A stretch of DNA of 64,000 nt, taken from the NCBI GenBank assembly GCA_002840535.1, contig PHBH01000004.1, positions 1 to 64,000 on the forward strand, in the 5' to 3' direction. This document shows positions 9,301 to 18,700 of this stretch, piece by piece (position 1 is the stretch's first letter; every line of letters begins with the position of its first letter). A model generated the notes under the pieces. The model worked only from the letters and a program-made list of their open reading frames with translations. It did not search any database and was not told the origin of the DNA. The position numbers were made by a program, and so were the translations under genes. Source of the stretch: Deltaproteobacteria bacterium HGW-Deltaproteobacteria-15 (GTDB taxonomy: Bacteria; Desulfobacterota; DSM-4660; Desulfatiglandales; HGW-15).

Positions 9301-11609
9301 GCCGGCACACCGGGAAACAGGGTCAGTTCCGGGGGCACCACGTAGGATGCGCCCACGCACTCCGGGGGGAGGAGTTGCGTGCTCGGAACATAGGTCTCCC
9401 CGAAATCCACGTTCTTGTCCTGGGATTTTACGACCTTGAGGGTCGTTTTCCCGTCCGGCCCGAGGGGTTCGACCACCTCCACGATGTAGCGTCCGGTTGA
9501 CACGTCTGAAAAGGCATAGCCGCCGTCAAACACCGCCGGGCGCACCTGGTTATAATTGCGAAGCCCGTCATAACATTTGGCGTCCAGGTAGAACGGGTCC
9601 GCCGGATCCCCGGGGCAGCCGTCGGGAATGTTGTCGTCCCAGCTGTCTGTCCAGGTCACGGCAACGGCATCGCCCTTGTCGAAAACACCGTTCCCGTTGT
9701 GATCCACGTCTTCACTGCCCATGGTCCCCCCGGTTGCCCAGCCGAGGGGGTGGTTGTCCACGTCTGCCGGTTGAATGCGCTTCACCCCATTGATATTGTC
9801 GGGGCGTCCATTATTGTCGGCGTCCCTGTACAGGTTTACCTGTATCCTGGGAATGCCGGGCTGCCAGGTCTCGCCTGTGTTATATCTGGGATCGTCCTCG
9901 GCCCGGGTGATGTCGTAAAAGACGACGCCGGAGATCCCGCCGTTTTCATTGGGACCGTAGGCGGCCTTTCCCCAGTTGACGATATTGTGCAGGGATGCAA
10001 AGGCCTGGAACCCCTGGGTGAGCACAGGTCCCGTCTCGACGCGGTAGGGCAGGTTGCCGTTCTCGGGCTGGGGCTGGGGATCCACCTCGCCGCCGAAGGA
10101 CCATGGGTCGGCAGGGTTTACAGGTCCCGCGCCATCCACCACAATGGTGGCGCCGGTAGCCTTGTGCCGCGCAAAATCCACCTCAAGGACCAGCCAGTCG
10201 AAGAACGGGAAAATCTCGTGAAACTCCCAAAAACCCTCTGTATTGGTCGTGGTGGATTGGTAAATGGTCCCGTCCCTCCACCGGATGTTGACTACCTGGT
10301 CGGGAATGCCCACCTCGCCCGGGTCCATGAAACCGTTCTCGTTGGTGTCGTAGAACACGTGGCCCTGCGTGTGGGCGAACCAGTCGTTCACCAGGATCTG
10401 GCCCAGGTCCACTGTGCCGGGGGCGGGATCGGGCACGACAGCGGTATGAAGGAGGAAGATGATGTCGAGGTTCTTGTCCCAGATCATGACCTGCCAGTTC
10501 CCTGGCGGCACGCCGGGGATTTCGAACATCCCGGTGACCGGATCGGCTTTTCCGACCCAGACCGCCGGCCCTGTTCCTGCACCGGCATTCAGGCCGATCA
10601 GGGCATCCGGGAAAGGAGCCCCGGGGTTGAGACCGAATGCCGGCGGTCTTTCCATTCGGGACCGCACGACCTGGCCCTTCACGGTCGCCCCTCCGGTGAG
10701 GACCGTGCTGTCCTTGAAGGGCCGGACAAAACCGCCGAACACGTGGGTGGTGGGAATGCCGAACTCCACCATCGTCTTGTTCTCATTCGCCTTGACCCAC
10801 GCATCGATGACCCTCGTCCCCTCGATGGTGGTTGTCTTGTACCACTCTTCACCCGGAGGCCCCTGGATTATGGTGCCGTACTTGGCCGGAACCAGGTACT
10901 TGGCCAGGGCGAACCCGTTGGCATCGGTGAGCAGATACCCCTCGCCCTGCTGGTCCACGATGGGGTTTCCGTCCGGGTCGAGCTGGGCGGTGCCGTCGGG
11001 GTTGGTGAGATAGGTCGTGCCGATGAAGTTCCCGTAGGCGTCATAGAAGACCGGCCCGCCGTTCTGCCCGAATTTTCCGGCAACCTCTTCCAGCATGATC
11101 TTGAAACCGGCAAGACCTTTCTCCGCGGGAAGATCGGGTGCGTTGTTGATGGGGTTAAGGTCTTCAAAGACGAAAAAAGAAATCTGCGCAGTCGGGATAG
11201 GCATTGGCTGCACAGTCACGGTCAGCGATCCCTGTCCGGGGTTTACCCGACCCCCGCCCATGGCATAGCCGCTGTCCGGCAGGACGGAGACAAAATAATA
11301 CTTGGTATCATCCAGCTTTCTCAGACGAGCACGCTGATTAGATGTCCCTTCCGCCACAACGGGCATGTAGCTTTTGTGGAATTCGATGGCCGCCTGCACC
11401 GGATTAGGTGCGGCCGGATCCACCTGCCAGGTGGCATCCTCCTCCACCAGCCAGCGGTATCCCACGCCGATGGGATTGCCGCTCGGATCCAACACGCTCA
11501 GCGTGAGGGCCTGGGCCTGAGTGTGGAGAAGGATTCCGAAAAGAAGCACCAGGGCGAACATGAAGCACTGGTTGCTCTTCACCGGAATCAGTGTTCTTCT
11601 TTGACTCAT
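6393..11609 (-). CDS. Giant surface protein with SdrD-like, IPT-like and parallel beta-helix domains
   Basis: A 1738-residue exported protein. The signal peptide is residues 1-34 (hydrophobic core, then TQAQA). AGGAGG lies 8 bases before the ATG. The N-terminal half (about 90-830) contains collagen-adhesin/SdrD-type B folds, for example GHVFYDTNENGFMDPGE near 412 and the calcium-loop-like DHNGNGVFDKGD; these motifs resemble surface adhesins. An IPT/TIG-like domain lies near 990-1065. A right-handed beta-helix (pectin-lyase/NosD-like, repeated NxxxxNxGGGI turns) spans about 1070-1640. Residues 1664-1738 are one copy of the shared C-terminal repeat. It heads the run that continues into three MCO-like genes and a protease. 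It is probably a cell-surface scaffold or matrix protein; the substrate is unknown. A NosD-like role in copper delivery is only a thought from the beta-helix and the neighbouring NosL genes. Confidence 0.8.
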   Translation of the reverse strand: MSQRRTLIPVKSNQCFMFALVLLFGILLHTQAQALTLSVLDPSGNPIGVGYRWLVEEDATWQVDPAAPNPVQAAIEFHKSYMPVVAEGTSNQRARLRKLDDTKYYFVSVLPDSGYAMGGGRVNPGQGSLTVTVQPMPIPTAQISFFVFEDLNPINNAPDLPAEKGLAGFKIMLEEVAGKFGQNGGPVFYDAYGNFIGTTYLTNPDGTAQLDPDGNPIVDQQGEGYLLTDANGFALAKYLVPAKYGTIIQGPPGEEWYKTTTIEGTRVIDAWVKANENKTMVEFGIPTTHVFGGFVRPFKDSTVLTGGATVKGQVVRSRMERPPAFGLNPGAPFPDALIGLNAGAGTGPAVWVGKADPVTGMFEIPGVPPGNWQVMIWDKNLDIIFLLHTAVVPDPAPGTVDLGQILVNDWFAHTQGHVFYDTNENGFMDPGEVGIPDQVVNIRWRDGTIYQSTTTNTEGFWEFHEIFPFFDWLVLEVDFARHKATGATIVVDGAGPVNPADPWSFGGEVDPQPQPENGNLPYRVETGPVLTQGFQAFASLHNIVNWGKAAYGPNENGGISGVVFYDITRAEDDPRYNTGETWQPGIPRIQVNLYRDADNNGRPDNINGVKRIQPADVDNHPLGWATGGTMGSEDVDHNGNGVFDKGDAVAVTWTDSWDDNIPDGCPGDPADPFYLDAKCYDGLRNYNQVRPAVFDGGYAFSDVSTGRYIVEVVEPLGPDGKTTLKVVKSQDKNVDFGETYVPSTQLLPPECVGASYVVPPELTLFPGVPANLAGQTLRSCNKKLVEVVPGRNAAADFFLHTRVPIAAHFTGLVNNDLGNEFSPTSLNFQEKFGASYVPVALRDWTGKEITRVYTDRWGVYNGLVPGVFATNVGSPSGMGPAMYTVCINDAGPMIDPVSGNLTLDPYYRREFSQSCYNFQFITGSTTYLDTPMLSTSAFAGRESFPLDCELPDGTPIIYSVEGPAGGAYVAAAGGSLTIASQGPTTVQNPAYDPIHDPGGAPATIIRDYGFGADEGNVTLNGVPLANISWNNNTITGDVPGGTAPGTYQLMVTRDNGKSTVMGVTVTVGPVAGNVVHVTPVVGGTPIQNAIDAASDGDLILLHPGSYFELVIMHKKVQIQGSGAPSTVINAMKAPSEKLDQWENKVKALVAANSIDLLPGQDTTFGLFPGTGLFASELGPGILVVAKNGTFTSNNPARIDGISIVGADSGGGILVNGYADYLEIANNRLTSNHSTFGGGIRMGHPVTTFAFTSPVDSDNDHVKIHHNQINLNGNTGGAAGGGVAIYTGCDFYEVTDNYICGNFTLGSGGGIGHMGLSDDGLIARNDILFNQSFHQTIGPASGGGISIEGILLAGQPTAGAGSVTVDANLIQGNYAGAGDGGGIRLAYVNGQDVLDFPNQEGNWHLVDVTNNMIVNNVTAVAGALSLVDAVNVSIVHNTIAHNDSVATGGEVVDPGLQVTTPQPSGIVSRAHTAELAGPMQILGKPAFSDPQLVNNIIWQNRSFYYSMAANGGLGGLLPDPLTPVYDDLGVLGAVGDFTPVNCILTGVNADPSFVQSYFNGADSVVITGDRQFATAAALDEGGNFIDVRYGPIQPFGNYHINSPSPAIEAGADVNALGIPELAADFDGQARDLNSPDIGADEVPGGVPAGAPAGPAGVQGVSVDNVTIKRVTYDAVAKTLTVIAASSLQPDVKLSAAGFGRLYWRAGSDRYRRTFTGVAAKPASVTVQSDRGGSATLTVP
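6396..6620 (-). repeat. C-terminal beta-repeat module, 1 copy (surface protein)
   Basis: A single 75-residue copy, residues 1664-1738, with the conserved TLTVIAASSLQPDV, GFGRLYWR and YRRTFTGV segments. It ends at the C-terminus exactly as in the other carriers. Confidence 0.85.
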
Positions 11610-11662
11610 CTGATCTACCTCCTTCTTATGTGGTTAGGATTGCGGAAGACGTGTAGGGAAAA

Positions 11663-11693
11663 ATACGTATGAAATATGAATTCATCCTACGTA
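11663..11693. promoter_or_regulatory. Nested palindromes upstream of giant surface-protein gene
   Basis: Two TACGTA palindromes (11664-11669 and 11688-11693) flank a perfect ATGAATTCAT palindrome (11676-11685). The cluster lies 54-84 bases upstream of the start at 11609, where an operator would be expected. No convincing -35/-10 pair was identified. Confidence 0.3.
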
Positions 11694-11789
11694 CGATTAC
11701 GGGTTCCCGACAATCAGATGGAGGCCTTCTTTTTTGTAAGGTTTTGAGAACCCCCCCTTCCAAATCCAGAAAGGAGTGTTCGCTTTTGG

Positions 11790-11865
11790 TTAGACACTTC
11801 TTCGTACCCAGGGGTGCTCGCGGTAGGTTCCTGCGTAAAAATCGGAGAGTGCTTCACCATCGTCA
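11790..11865 (-). pseudogene. 3' remnant of a ferritin-like gene
   Basis: The complement reads DGEALSDFYAGTYREHPWV then RRSV and a stop. This matches the end of the intact ferritin-like protein at 30496-31020 (HGDLSNLYSRVYREHPWV). Nothing upstream continues the frame. It lies directly upstream of the giant surface protein, just as the intact copy lies upstream of the large MCO gene, which points to a duplicated and decayed cassette. Confidence 0.65.
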
Positions 11866-11911
11866 TGAGGTAACCGTAACGATTGAAGCAGGGGGGTAGG
11901 CATGTGAGGGG

Positions 11912-12180
11912 ATCGGCCGCTGCGCAACCACCCTAGGCAGAGAGGATGCGATGAGGAAAGGCTCCACTCCCATGTCTACCAGACGGGTGAGGGCGCCGGC
12001 CGAATCGTTCGTGTGCAGTGTGCTGAACACGAGGTGGGCGGTAAGGGAAGCTCGTGTGGCGATCTCAGAGGTCTCCAGGTCGCGGATCTCTCCCCTACCA
12101 TTCTGATATCCGGGTCAAGCCGAAGCATCGAACGAAGTCCCAGGGCGAAAGTGAGACCAAGTCATACTCGATGGGGGCCT
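11912..12180 (-). pseudogene. gspE: Decayed fragment of type II secretion ATPase GspE
   Basis: The complement contains EAPIEYD, then [44 protein letters not shown] and [10 protein letters not shown] in order. These are the Walker B, Asp-box/His-box and following segments of GspE/PilB ATPases. They lie in at least two different frames: a frameshift falls inside the MVGEIRD motif, and about 15 codons appear deleted after EYD. The first half of the protein, including Walker A, is absent. The fragment begins 5 bases after the gspD stop, so it is the next gene of a broken type II secretion operon. It cannot make a working ATPase. Confidence 0.8.
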
Positions 12181-12184
12181 CTGC

Positions 12185-14320
12185 CTATTCAAGTAACATC
12201 CTCCTCAGCTTTTCGGATTCCTGTTTTTTCACGGCCTCCTCGACGCTCAGATCGATCTTCCCCCGCTTTTCTTCGTAGAGTTTCCGGCCCTCTTCCCTGT
12301 TCTCCACAATGTGCGGCGAGAGAAAGACGAGCAGGTTCGTCTTCTCGTCCCGGTCATTGGTGCTCTTGAAGATCCGCCCAGACAGGGAGTCTGTGTGTTG
12401 CCCCTGTCCATCCGATTTTCCATGAGCCCGCCGATCACGGCGGTGTCCCCGTCGTTCACGGTAATGGAGGTCTTCGCCCTTCGGAAGGTGGTGGTGGGCG
12501 CCAGCACGGTATTGTTCAAGGCCGTTTTCTCCACGACGGACTTGATGCTCTGCTCTACATTGAGTCTCACCGAACGGTTCTCACTGATCAGAGGGGTCAC
12601 CTTCAGGGTCACGCCTACGTCCTTGTACTCGAAGGTCTGGATGGGGCGGTCGCCTTGCTGGGCCGCTTCGGCCACCTGAGTCACAAAGGGAATGTTCTGC
12701 CCCACCTCGATGATCGCCTCGGCATTGTCCAGGGTGAGGATCTGGGGCGTTGAAATGATATTGAAGTTGCTGTCCGATTGGACAGCCCGGATAAACGCCC
12801 CGAAGGAAGGGAACACCACGCCCCCGAAGTTGATGGCCTTTCCCACAACGCCTACTGCGAATGCCTCAGGGAGCCTTCCTCTTGCAAGAGCGTCCACGCT
12901 CGAAGCCCCCGGGGAGCCGCCGAGGGCAATCCCGCCCTTGCTTCCTTCGCTGAAACCGCCGTGGAAACTGTCGGCCGCCCGCCACTCCACCCCCAGGTCC
13001 AGGGATTTGGCCGCAGAGACCTCTATGATCAGGGCTTCCACAAACACCATGGTGCGGGGCACGTCGAGCTGGCGGATGATATCTTCGAGAACTTCGTACT
13101 CGTCCGGTTCTGCGATGATGACCAGGGAATTGGTCGCCTTGTCCGGATAGATCTTCACGTCCTTGGAGAGGGCCGCCGGGCCCTTTGCTTTGCCTTCCTT
13201 GTCATCGGCCGTCTTCTCAGCCCCTTTTCCGGGGATCTCGGAGAGCACCTTCACAAGGTCTTCGGCCACGGCATGCACAAGGGTGAGGATGCGGACGTTG
13301 CCCGATCGCTTCTCCAGCTTCTGGTCCAGTCTGGCCAGCAACTGGCGGATCTCCGCAACCTGTGCAGCCGACGCCATGACCAGCATGGAGTTGGTTCTCT
13401 CGTCCGCCATGATCTTCACGGTTTCCTGACCGGTCGCAGCGCCGCTTTTTCTCGTCTGGAACAGCTGGGTCAGCTTGGTGGCCAGCTTGCCTGCATTGGC
13501 GTGCGCAAGATCGAAGAGGTGGATACGGCCTTTGTTGTCGGGAACGTCGAGCTCCTCGACAATTTGCATGAGCCGGTTGATGTTGGAATGGGTATCGATG
13601 AGGATCAGGGTGTTGCTCTCGGGATAAGGGACCAGCAAGCCGGTCTTCGGGACCAGGGGCGCCAGGAACTTGGCGAAATCCGCGGCCTCACCGTGTTTCA
13701 GCGGCAGAAGCCTTGTGACTGTCCCGTCACCCGGGACCTTGGTGCCGTCCTGAACGCGGGTATCCAGCCCTTTGGCTTTGGCATCCACCGCCTGGATGAT
13801 CTTCACCACCTTTCCCGAAGGCACCGCTGCAAAACCGTGGACATCCAGGACCGACAGGAACACCTGATAGGCCTCTTCGGCCGTGATCTTTTCCGGGGAA
13901 AGAATCGTCATGGTGCCCTTGAGGTTGGGGTCGATGACAAAGTTTCTTCCTGTCAGATCGCTCATGAACTTGATCAGCACGTGCAGATCCACGTCCTTGA
14001 AGTTCATGGTGACGAGGTCTCCCGGCTTCCCCCGGTTCCGAGTACCCCTGCTGTTCCCCTGCCGGCGGTGGCTCCGAAACGCCGGGCTGTGTCCGCGCCT
14101 CGCCGGTTTCCGCCTGCGTTGCAGGAGGAGTTACCCGCCCTTTCCTCAGAGTCCGCAGTCTTTTCAGGATTTCGCTCTGGCTCTCTTTCAGGGCGGGCTG
14201 GGCGGCTTTATCCGGACTCGCCTCCTGACCCTGAGCAGGGGGACAAAGAGTCAGGAAGAGGAGCAGAAGTGGAATGATTGCCCACAGCTTGTCCCGGCGA
14301 GAATGCTTTCTTGTCTTCAT
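12185..14320 (-). pseudogene. gspD: Type II secretion secretin GspD, interrupted by two single-base frameshifts
   Basis: Outer-membrane secretin, about 711 residues if repaired. Frame 1 from 14320 gives a signal peptide (LLLLFLTLCPPAQGQ) and a Pro/Gln-rich linker. At 14029-14033 a run of five C (one too many) shifts into the main frame, which codes the N0/N1 domains (DLTGRNFVIDPNLKG), further KH-like N domains and the secretin domain (IEVGQNIPFVTQ, TVNDGDTAVIGGL). Near 12375 one base is missing: restoring it turns GGSSR into LGWIFKST, the usual secretin motif, followed by NLLVFLSPHIVE and a C-terminus ending at 12185. Both sites could be sequencing or assembly indels in homopolymer-like context, or genuine decay; the adjacent broken gspE favours decay. 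The undisturbed central frame runs from about 14030 to 12376. It lies 4 bases after the secreted protein at 14325. Confidence 0.8.
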
Positions 14321-14324
14321 GGAT

Positions 14325-14987
14325 CTACCTTTTCACCGGCGGAAGAAGCGGGTCCTGTTGGGGCCACGGCATGGACTTCGGCGCGTCCGCTTGTGGACCT
14401 TTTGACCCGGGGAGCCTTTTCGGAACGGGTCCCTGTGGAGACTCCTGAATCTTGGGGGATTGAGGGGTTGGAGGCCCTCCCTTGTAGTCGGTGCAGGTTC
14501 CAGTGAAATGGGCCAGATTCGATTTGACTTTCATGGGGAGGTTGACCTGGATGGCTTCCCATCCCCGGAATGTGGGAAGGAGGGTGGGGTCGTCAAAGAC
14601 CCAGGTATCCGTTACTTCCTGCGACCCTGCCTTTTCAAAGGTCAGGACACCCAGTGAATGCCGCGTGTTGTCGCTCCGGACAAACCTGTACTGGACAGTC
14701 GCCGGCCGGTTGACGGTGATCTTGCCCTTGAAGGTGAAAACCGCAGGACATTGACCTGTGTAGTTGGGCGGGCTCACACTCAGATCAGCAACCACTTCGA
14801 GTCCGGCAAGCGCTGCCGGATACCGGGGGGGCCGTTTAATCAGCCCGGGCTTCCTGGCAGGCGGTTGCGTTTCGGGATTCTGAATCGTCTCTGATTTTTC
14901 CTGCGAATACCCCTGAGCCGTGAGGCCCAAAAGAATCAGACACATTGACAGCATAGCGATGACAAGCGATTTTGGTTTCTGCGCCAT
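14325..14987 (-). CDS. Exported protein with Ig-like domain, unknown function
   Basis: 220 residues, with a signal peptide (MLSMCLILLGLTAQGYSQ) and GGAGG 6 bases before the ATG. Residues 60-165 look like a beta-sandwich, with SPPNYTGQCPAVFTFKG near 76-92, YRFVRSDN near 103 and a second Cys in TGTCTDYKG. The two cysteines probably form a disulfide across the sandwich. Both ends are Pro-rich and low complexity. The PNYxGxCP-type motif recurs in uncharacterised secreted proteins, but I cannot assign a function. It ends 4 bases before the GspD start, so it may be co-translated with the secretin and could be a secretion partner; that is inference. Confidence 0.75.
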   Translation of the reverse strand: MAQKPKSLVIAMLSMCLILLGLTAQGYSQEKSETIQNPETQPPARKPGLIKRPPRYPAALAGLEVVADLSVSPPNYTGQCPAVFTFKGKITVNRPATVQYRFVRSDNTRHSLGVLTFEKAGSQEVTDTWVFDDPTLLPTFRGWEAIQVNLPMKVKSNLAHFTGTCTDYKGGPPTPQSPKIQESPQGPVPKRLPGSKGPQADAPKSMPWPQQDPLLPPVKR

Positions 14988-15020
14988 GGATCTCCTCCGT
15001 TTTCGCCTTGTGGTTGTGAG

Positions 15021-15464
15021 TTATGGATTGCAATCACCCTTGCGTCTTGCATCCAGGTATTCCTTCACGGTCTGCCCATCGACCACTTTTTCCGACAGCG
15101 CCTGGTAGAAACTATCGCTTTTGACGTCCAGGACCACGCTCGTGCGACCGCCCAATCTTGGGCTCGAAGGAATTTCCTCCGGGCAATCCGCAGTAAACCT
15201 GTAGATATTTCCCGATTTCTCGATGGAGGAGAACTTGCATTCTCCCTTCTGCAATATGTTTTCGTTTGGATCGGTGCATCTCCTTACCTCCATGCTCCTG
15301 CCGGCCATAGTCCTGTTAAACACCCAGTTCCCCTGGCGAAAGACCGGCAACGCTTCACCGTTTGCGTTGGGGACCGGCGTGAACAAGAGCCCGAGCAGGA
15401 GAAGCGCAACTCCGGCGAGCACCTCCTTTGAGCGGCGGTTACACGGAGTATTGAATGGATTCAT
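15021..15464 (-). CDS. DUF3617-family periplasmic protein
   Basis: 147 residues. The start at 15464 follows AAGGAGT at the right distance; the longer open frame upstream is only the 48-bp tandem repeat. A signal peptide covers residues 1-33 (LLLLGLLFTPVPNANG). The mature part has the DUF3617 pattern: GNWVFNRTMAGRSMEVRRC, a CKF strand, FTADCPE and a final GDC, with four cysteines likely forming two disulfides. The molecular function of the family is not established. It lies between CusA and the unknown secreted protein upstream of gspD. Confidence 0.7.
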   Translation of the reverse strand: MNPFNTPCNRRSKEVLAGVALLLLGLLFTPVPNANGEALPVFRQGNWVFNRTMAGRSMEVRRCTDPNENILQKGECKFSSIEKSGNIYRFTADCPEEIPSSPRLGGRTSVVLDVKSDSFYQALSEKVVDGQTVKEYLDARRKGDCNP

Positions 15465-15614
15465 GACTGCAACTCCTTTCTTGTTTTGTAATGAATGAAA
15501 AAGGCCAATTGCCAAAGGTCGGCAAAGAATGTGCACCGAACTCCAAAAGCCCAAACCACAACGGGCAACCCGCCCGGAAGATGGACGCTCCCCGCAGCAA
15601 CCTGCGGGGAAAAC

Positions 15615-15754
15615 GGGCACCGCCCCGAAGAGGTGGGACTCCAAGCGAAGCGCGGAGAAAATGGGCACCGCCCCGAAGGGGTGGGACTCCAAGCGAAGCG
15701 CGGAGAAAATGGGTACCGCCCCGAAGGGGTGGGACTCCAAGCGAAGCGCGGAGA
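15615..15754. repeat. 48-bp tandem repeat, about 3 copies
   Basis: Copies start at 15615, 15663 and 15711, exactly 48 bases apart, with one or two differences. Each contains a CCCCGAAGGGG-type palindrome and a GAAGCGCGG segment. They fill the gap between cusA and the DUF3617 gene. The unit is a multiple of three, so it creates a spurious open frame; I see no gene in the 15465-15773 gap. Confidence 0.9.
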
Positions 15755-15773
15755 ACGCGCTCGCTGTTTCGGT

Positions 15774-18700
15774 TCATGGCGCGGAAAGACGGGACAACTC
15801 CATGTCCTTTGCCATGCTCCTTTTTTTCCAGAGCATGTAGATGGCTGGATAGATGGCGAGCTCCAGAACGGTGGAAGTCACCAGACCCCCGATCATGGGA
15901 GCGGCAATGCTCTTCATGATTTCGGAGCCGATCCCGGTGCTGAACAGGATGGGAACAAGCCCTATCAGGGTTGTGCCCAGGGTCATGATCTTGGGCCGAA
16001 CCCTTTTCACGGCGCCGTGCCTCACGGCATCCTGCAGGTCGGAAAGGGTGTTTAATTTCCCTTCTTCTTTCCACCTGTTATGGGAAAGATCAAGGTAGAG
16101 GAGCATCACCACGTCGGTCTCCGCGTCGAGCCCTGCAAGGGCAATCATGCCGACCCACACCGCGGTGCTCATATGGTACCCCAGGAGATAGAGCAGCCAG
16201 AAGGCGCCTGCAAGGGCAAACGGGAACGACAGGAGGACAACGGCTGTCTTCACGTAAGACCTGGTGCTCGTATAGATAAGGATCAGAATCAGGAGGATGG
16301 TCAGGGGTATGACGGTCTTGAGGTGCCGGCGGATGGACTGAATGCGCTCGTAGTCGCCGCTCCATTCGATGCGATAGCCGTCAGGGACCTTGAACGAGGC
16401 CAAACGCTTTTTCGCCTCTCTGATATAGGTTCCTGCATCGGTAGCTCCGCAATCGATATATACGTACCCGGTGAGCATCCCGGCCTCGCTCTTGATTTGC
16501 GTGGCGCCGCTGACGATCCGGATGTCGGCCAGTTGTGAAAGGGGAACATGAGCGGTGCCGGGGGAGGCTACAGGGAGAAGGTCGGATTGAGCCTCAGTAA
16601 AGGAGATGGGAAGGAGCACCCTCTTCAGGCTGTCCACATCGGAGCGCAGTTCCCTGGCATAACGGATATTGACGGGATAGCGCCCCCTGCCTTCGATGGT
16701 GGTGGTGACGTTGAGACCTCCGACCGACGACTGAATGATTTCGTTCACGTCGTCGATGGTAAGGTTGTACCGGGCGGCCTTTTCCCTCTTGATGGCGATA
16801 TCGAGGAAGTAGCCGGTATTGACCCTCTCCGCATAGACGCTTCTCGTATGAACCACCTCTTTCAGGCGTCGTTCCAGTTCGATGCCGATCTTTTCAATTT
16901 CCTTGATGTCGGGCCCAAAGATCTTCATGCCCATGGGCGTTCGTATGCCCGTGGAGAGCATGTCGATCCTTGCCTTTATCGGAGAGGTGAAAGAGTTGAC
17001 GACCCCTGTCAGTGCAAGGGCGTCATTCATCTCCATAACCAGCTTTTCGACGGTCATCCCTTCCCGCCACTCGGATTTGGGCTTCAGGTTGATGACGGTT
17101 TCGAACATCTCGAGCGGGGCCGGGTCAGTGGCCGTCTCCGCGCGGCCGGCCTTGCCGAATACCTGGGAAACTTCCGGGAAACTCTTTATGATTCTGTCCT
17201 GCTTCTGAAGCAGGGAAGAGGCTTCTGAAATAGATACACCGGGGGCGGTGACCGGCATGTAGAAAAGTGCCCCTTCGTAAAGGGCGGGCATGGATTCGGA
17301 GCCCAGCTTGAAAATGGGATAGGCGGTGATTGCCATGAGGACCACCGCCCCCGCAACTACCATCTTGGGGAACCTCAGGCTGATGCGTACGATCGGATCA
17401 TAGACCCTCTGCATGGCCCGGTTTACCGGGTTCTCCTGCTCGGGCCGTATGCGGCCCCTGATGAAGAGAGTCATCAGGGCCGGGGTGAGGGTAATGGCGA
17501 GCCCTGACGCGGCCAGCATGGCGAAGGTCTTGGCATAGGCGAGAGGTCTGAACAGCCTTCCCTCCTGTCCCTGAAGGGTGAAGATCGGCAGGAATGCCAC
17601 GGTGATCACCATGAGGGCAAAGAAAAGAGAAGGTCCCACTTCCTTGGCGGCCCCAATGACGATCTCTGTTCTGCTCACTGTGGACTGTCCGGCGCTCTGC
17701 GCCTCTTCCAGTCGCTTGTGCGCGTTTTCCACCATGATGATGGAGGCATCCACAAGGACGCCTATGGAGATCGCAATGCCGCTCAGGCTCATGATGTTGG
17801 AGGTGACTCTCAGATAATAGAGGAAGATAAAGGAAATCAGCACCGCGCCGGGCAGCGTGAGGATAACGACCAGGGCACTGGGCAGATGAAAAAGGAAAAC
17901 CAGGCAGATGATGCTGACCACGACAAAGAGAAGGATGATCTCATTGCGCAGGGTGTCCACGGCCTGATGGATGAGATCGGACCGGTCATACGTGGTGACG
18001 ATCTTTACGCCCTCGGGAAGGCTTGGCCCTATATTGTCCCTGATCCTCTCCTTCACCCTGTCGATGACGTTCAATACGTTCTCACCGTATCGGACAACGA
18101 CGATACCTCCGGCCACTTCCCCTCTGCCGTCAAGATCCGCGATTCCTCTGCGAAACTCGGGCCCCAGGCGAACCTGGGCGATGTCCCTCAGAAAAACGGG
18201 TGTCCCTGACCCGTCACCGCCCACGGGAATGACCTCGAGGTCGTTGATCCCCCGGATATAGCCCCGCCCGCGCACCACATACTCCGCACCGGAGAATTCG
18301 ATGACCCGCCCCTCGATGTCGTTGTTGCTCTTTCGGATCGCCTCGAAGACCTTGTTGATCGGTATCCCGTACGACAGAAGCCGGTTCGGATCGACGGCAA
18401 TCTGGTATTGTTTGACAAAGCCGCCGATGCTGGCAACCTGGGCGACTCCCGGCACGCTCTCGAGGGCGAGTTTAACGTTGTAGTCCTGAAGCGAGCGCAT
18501 CTCGGAAGGATCCCGGTCCCCTTTCTCATCCACCAGGGCATAACAGAATCCCCACCCGACGCCGGATGCGTCCGGGCCGAGAACCGGGTTCACGTCCGCC
18601 GGTATCTTGCCTTTTACCGCCTGGAGATATTCCAGCACCCGGCTCCTGGCCCAGTAGATATCCGTTCCGTCATTGAAAATGACATAGATGAAGGAGCTCC

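Noticed and set aside
9699..11672. 657-codon plus-strand open frame opposite the surface protein
   Set aside because: Shadow of the minus-strand gene, with no signal or motif.
15465..15740. Long open frame coding a 16-residue repeated peptide joined to the DUF3617 protein
   Set aside because: It is the 48-bp DNA repeat read in frame; the real gene starts at 15464 after AAGGAGT.
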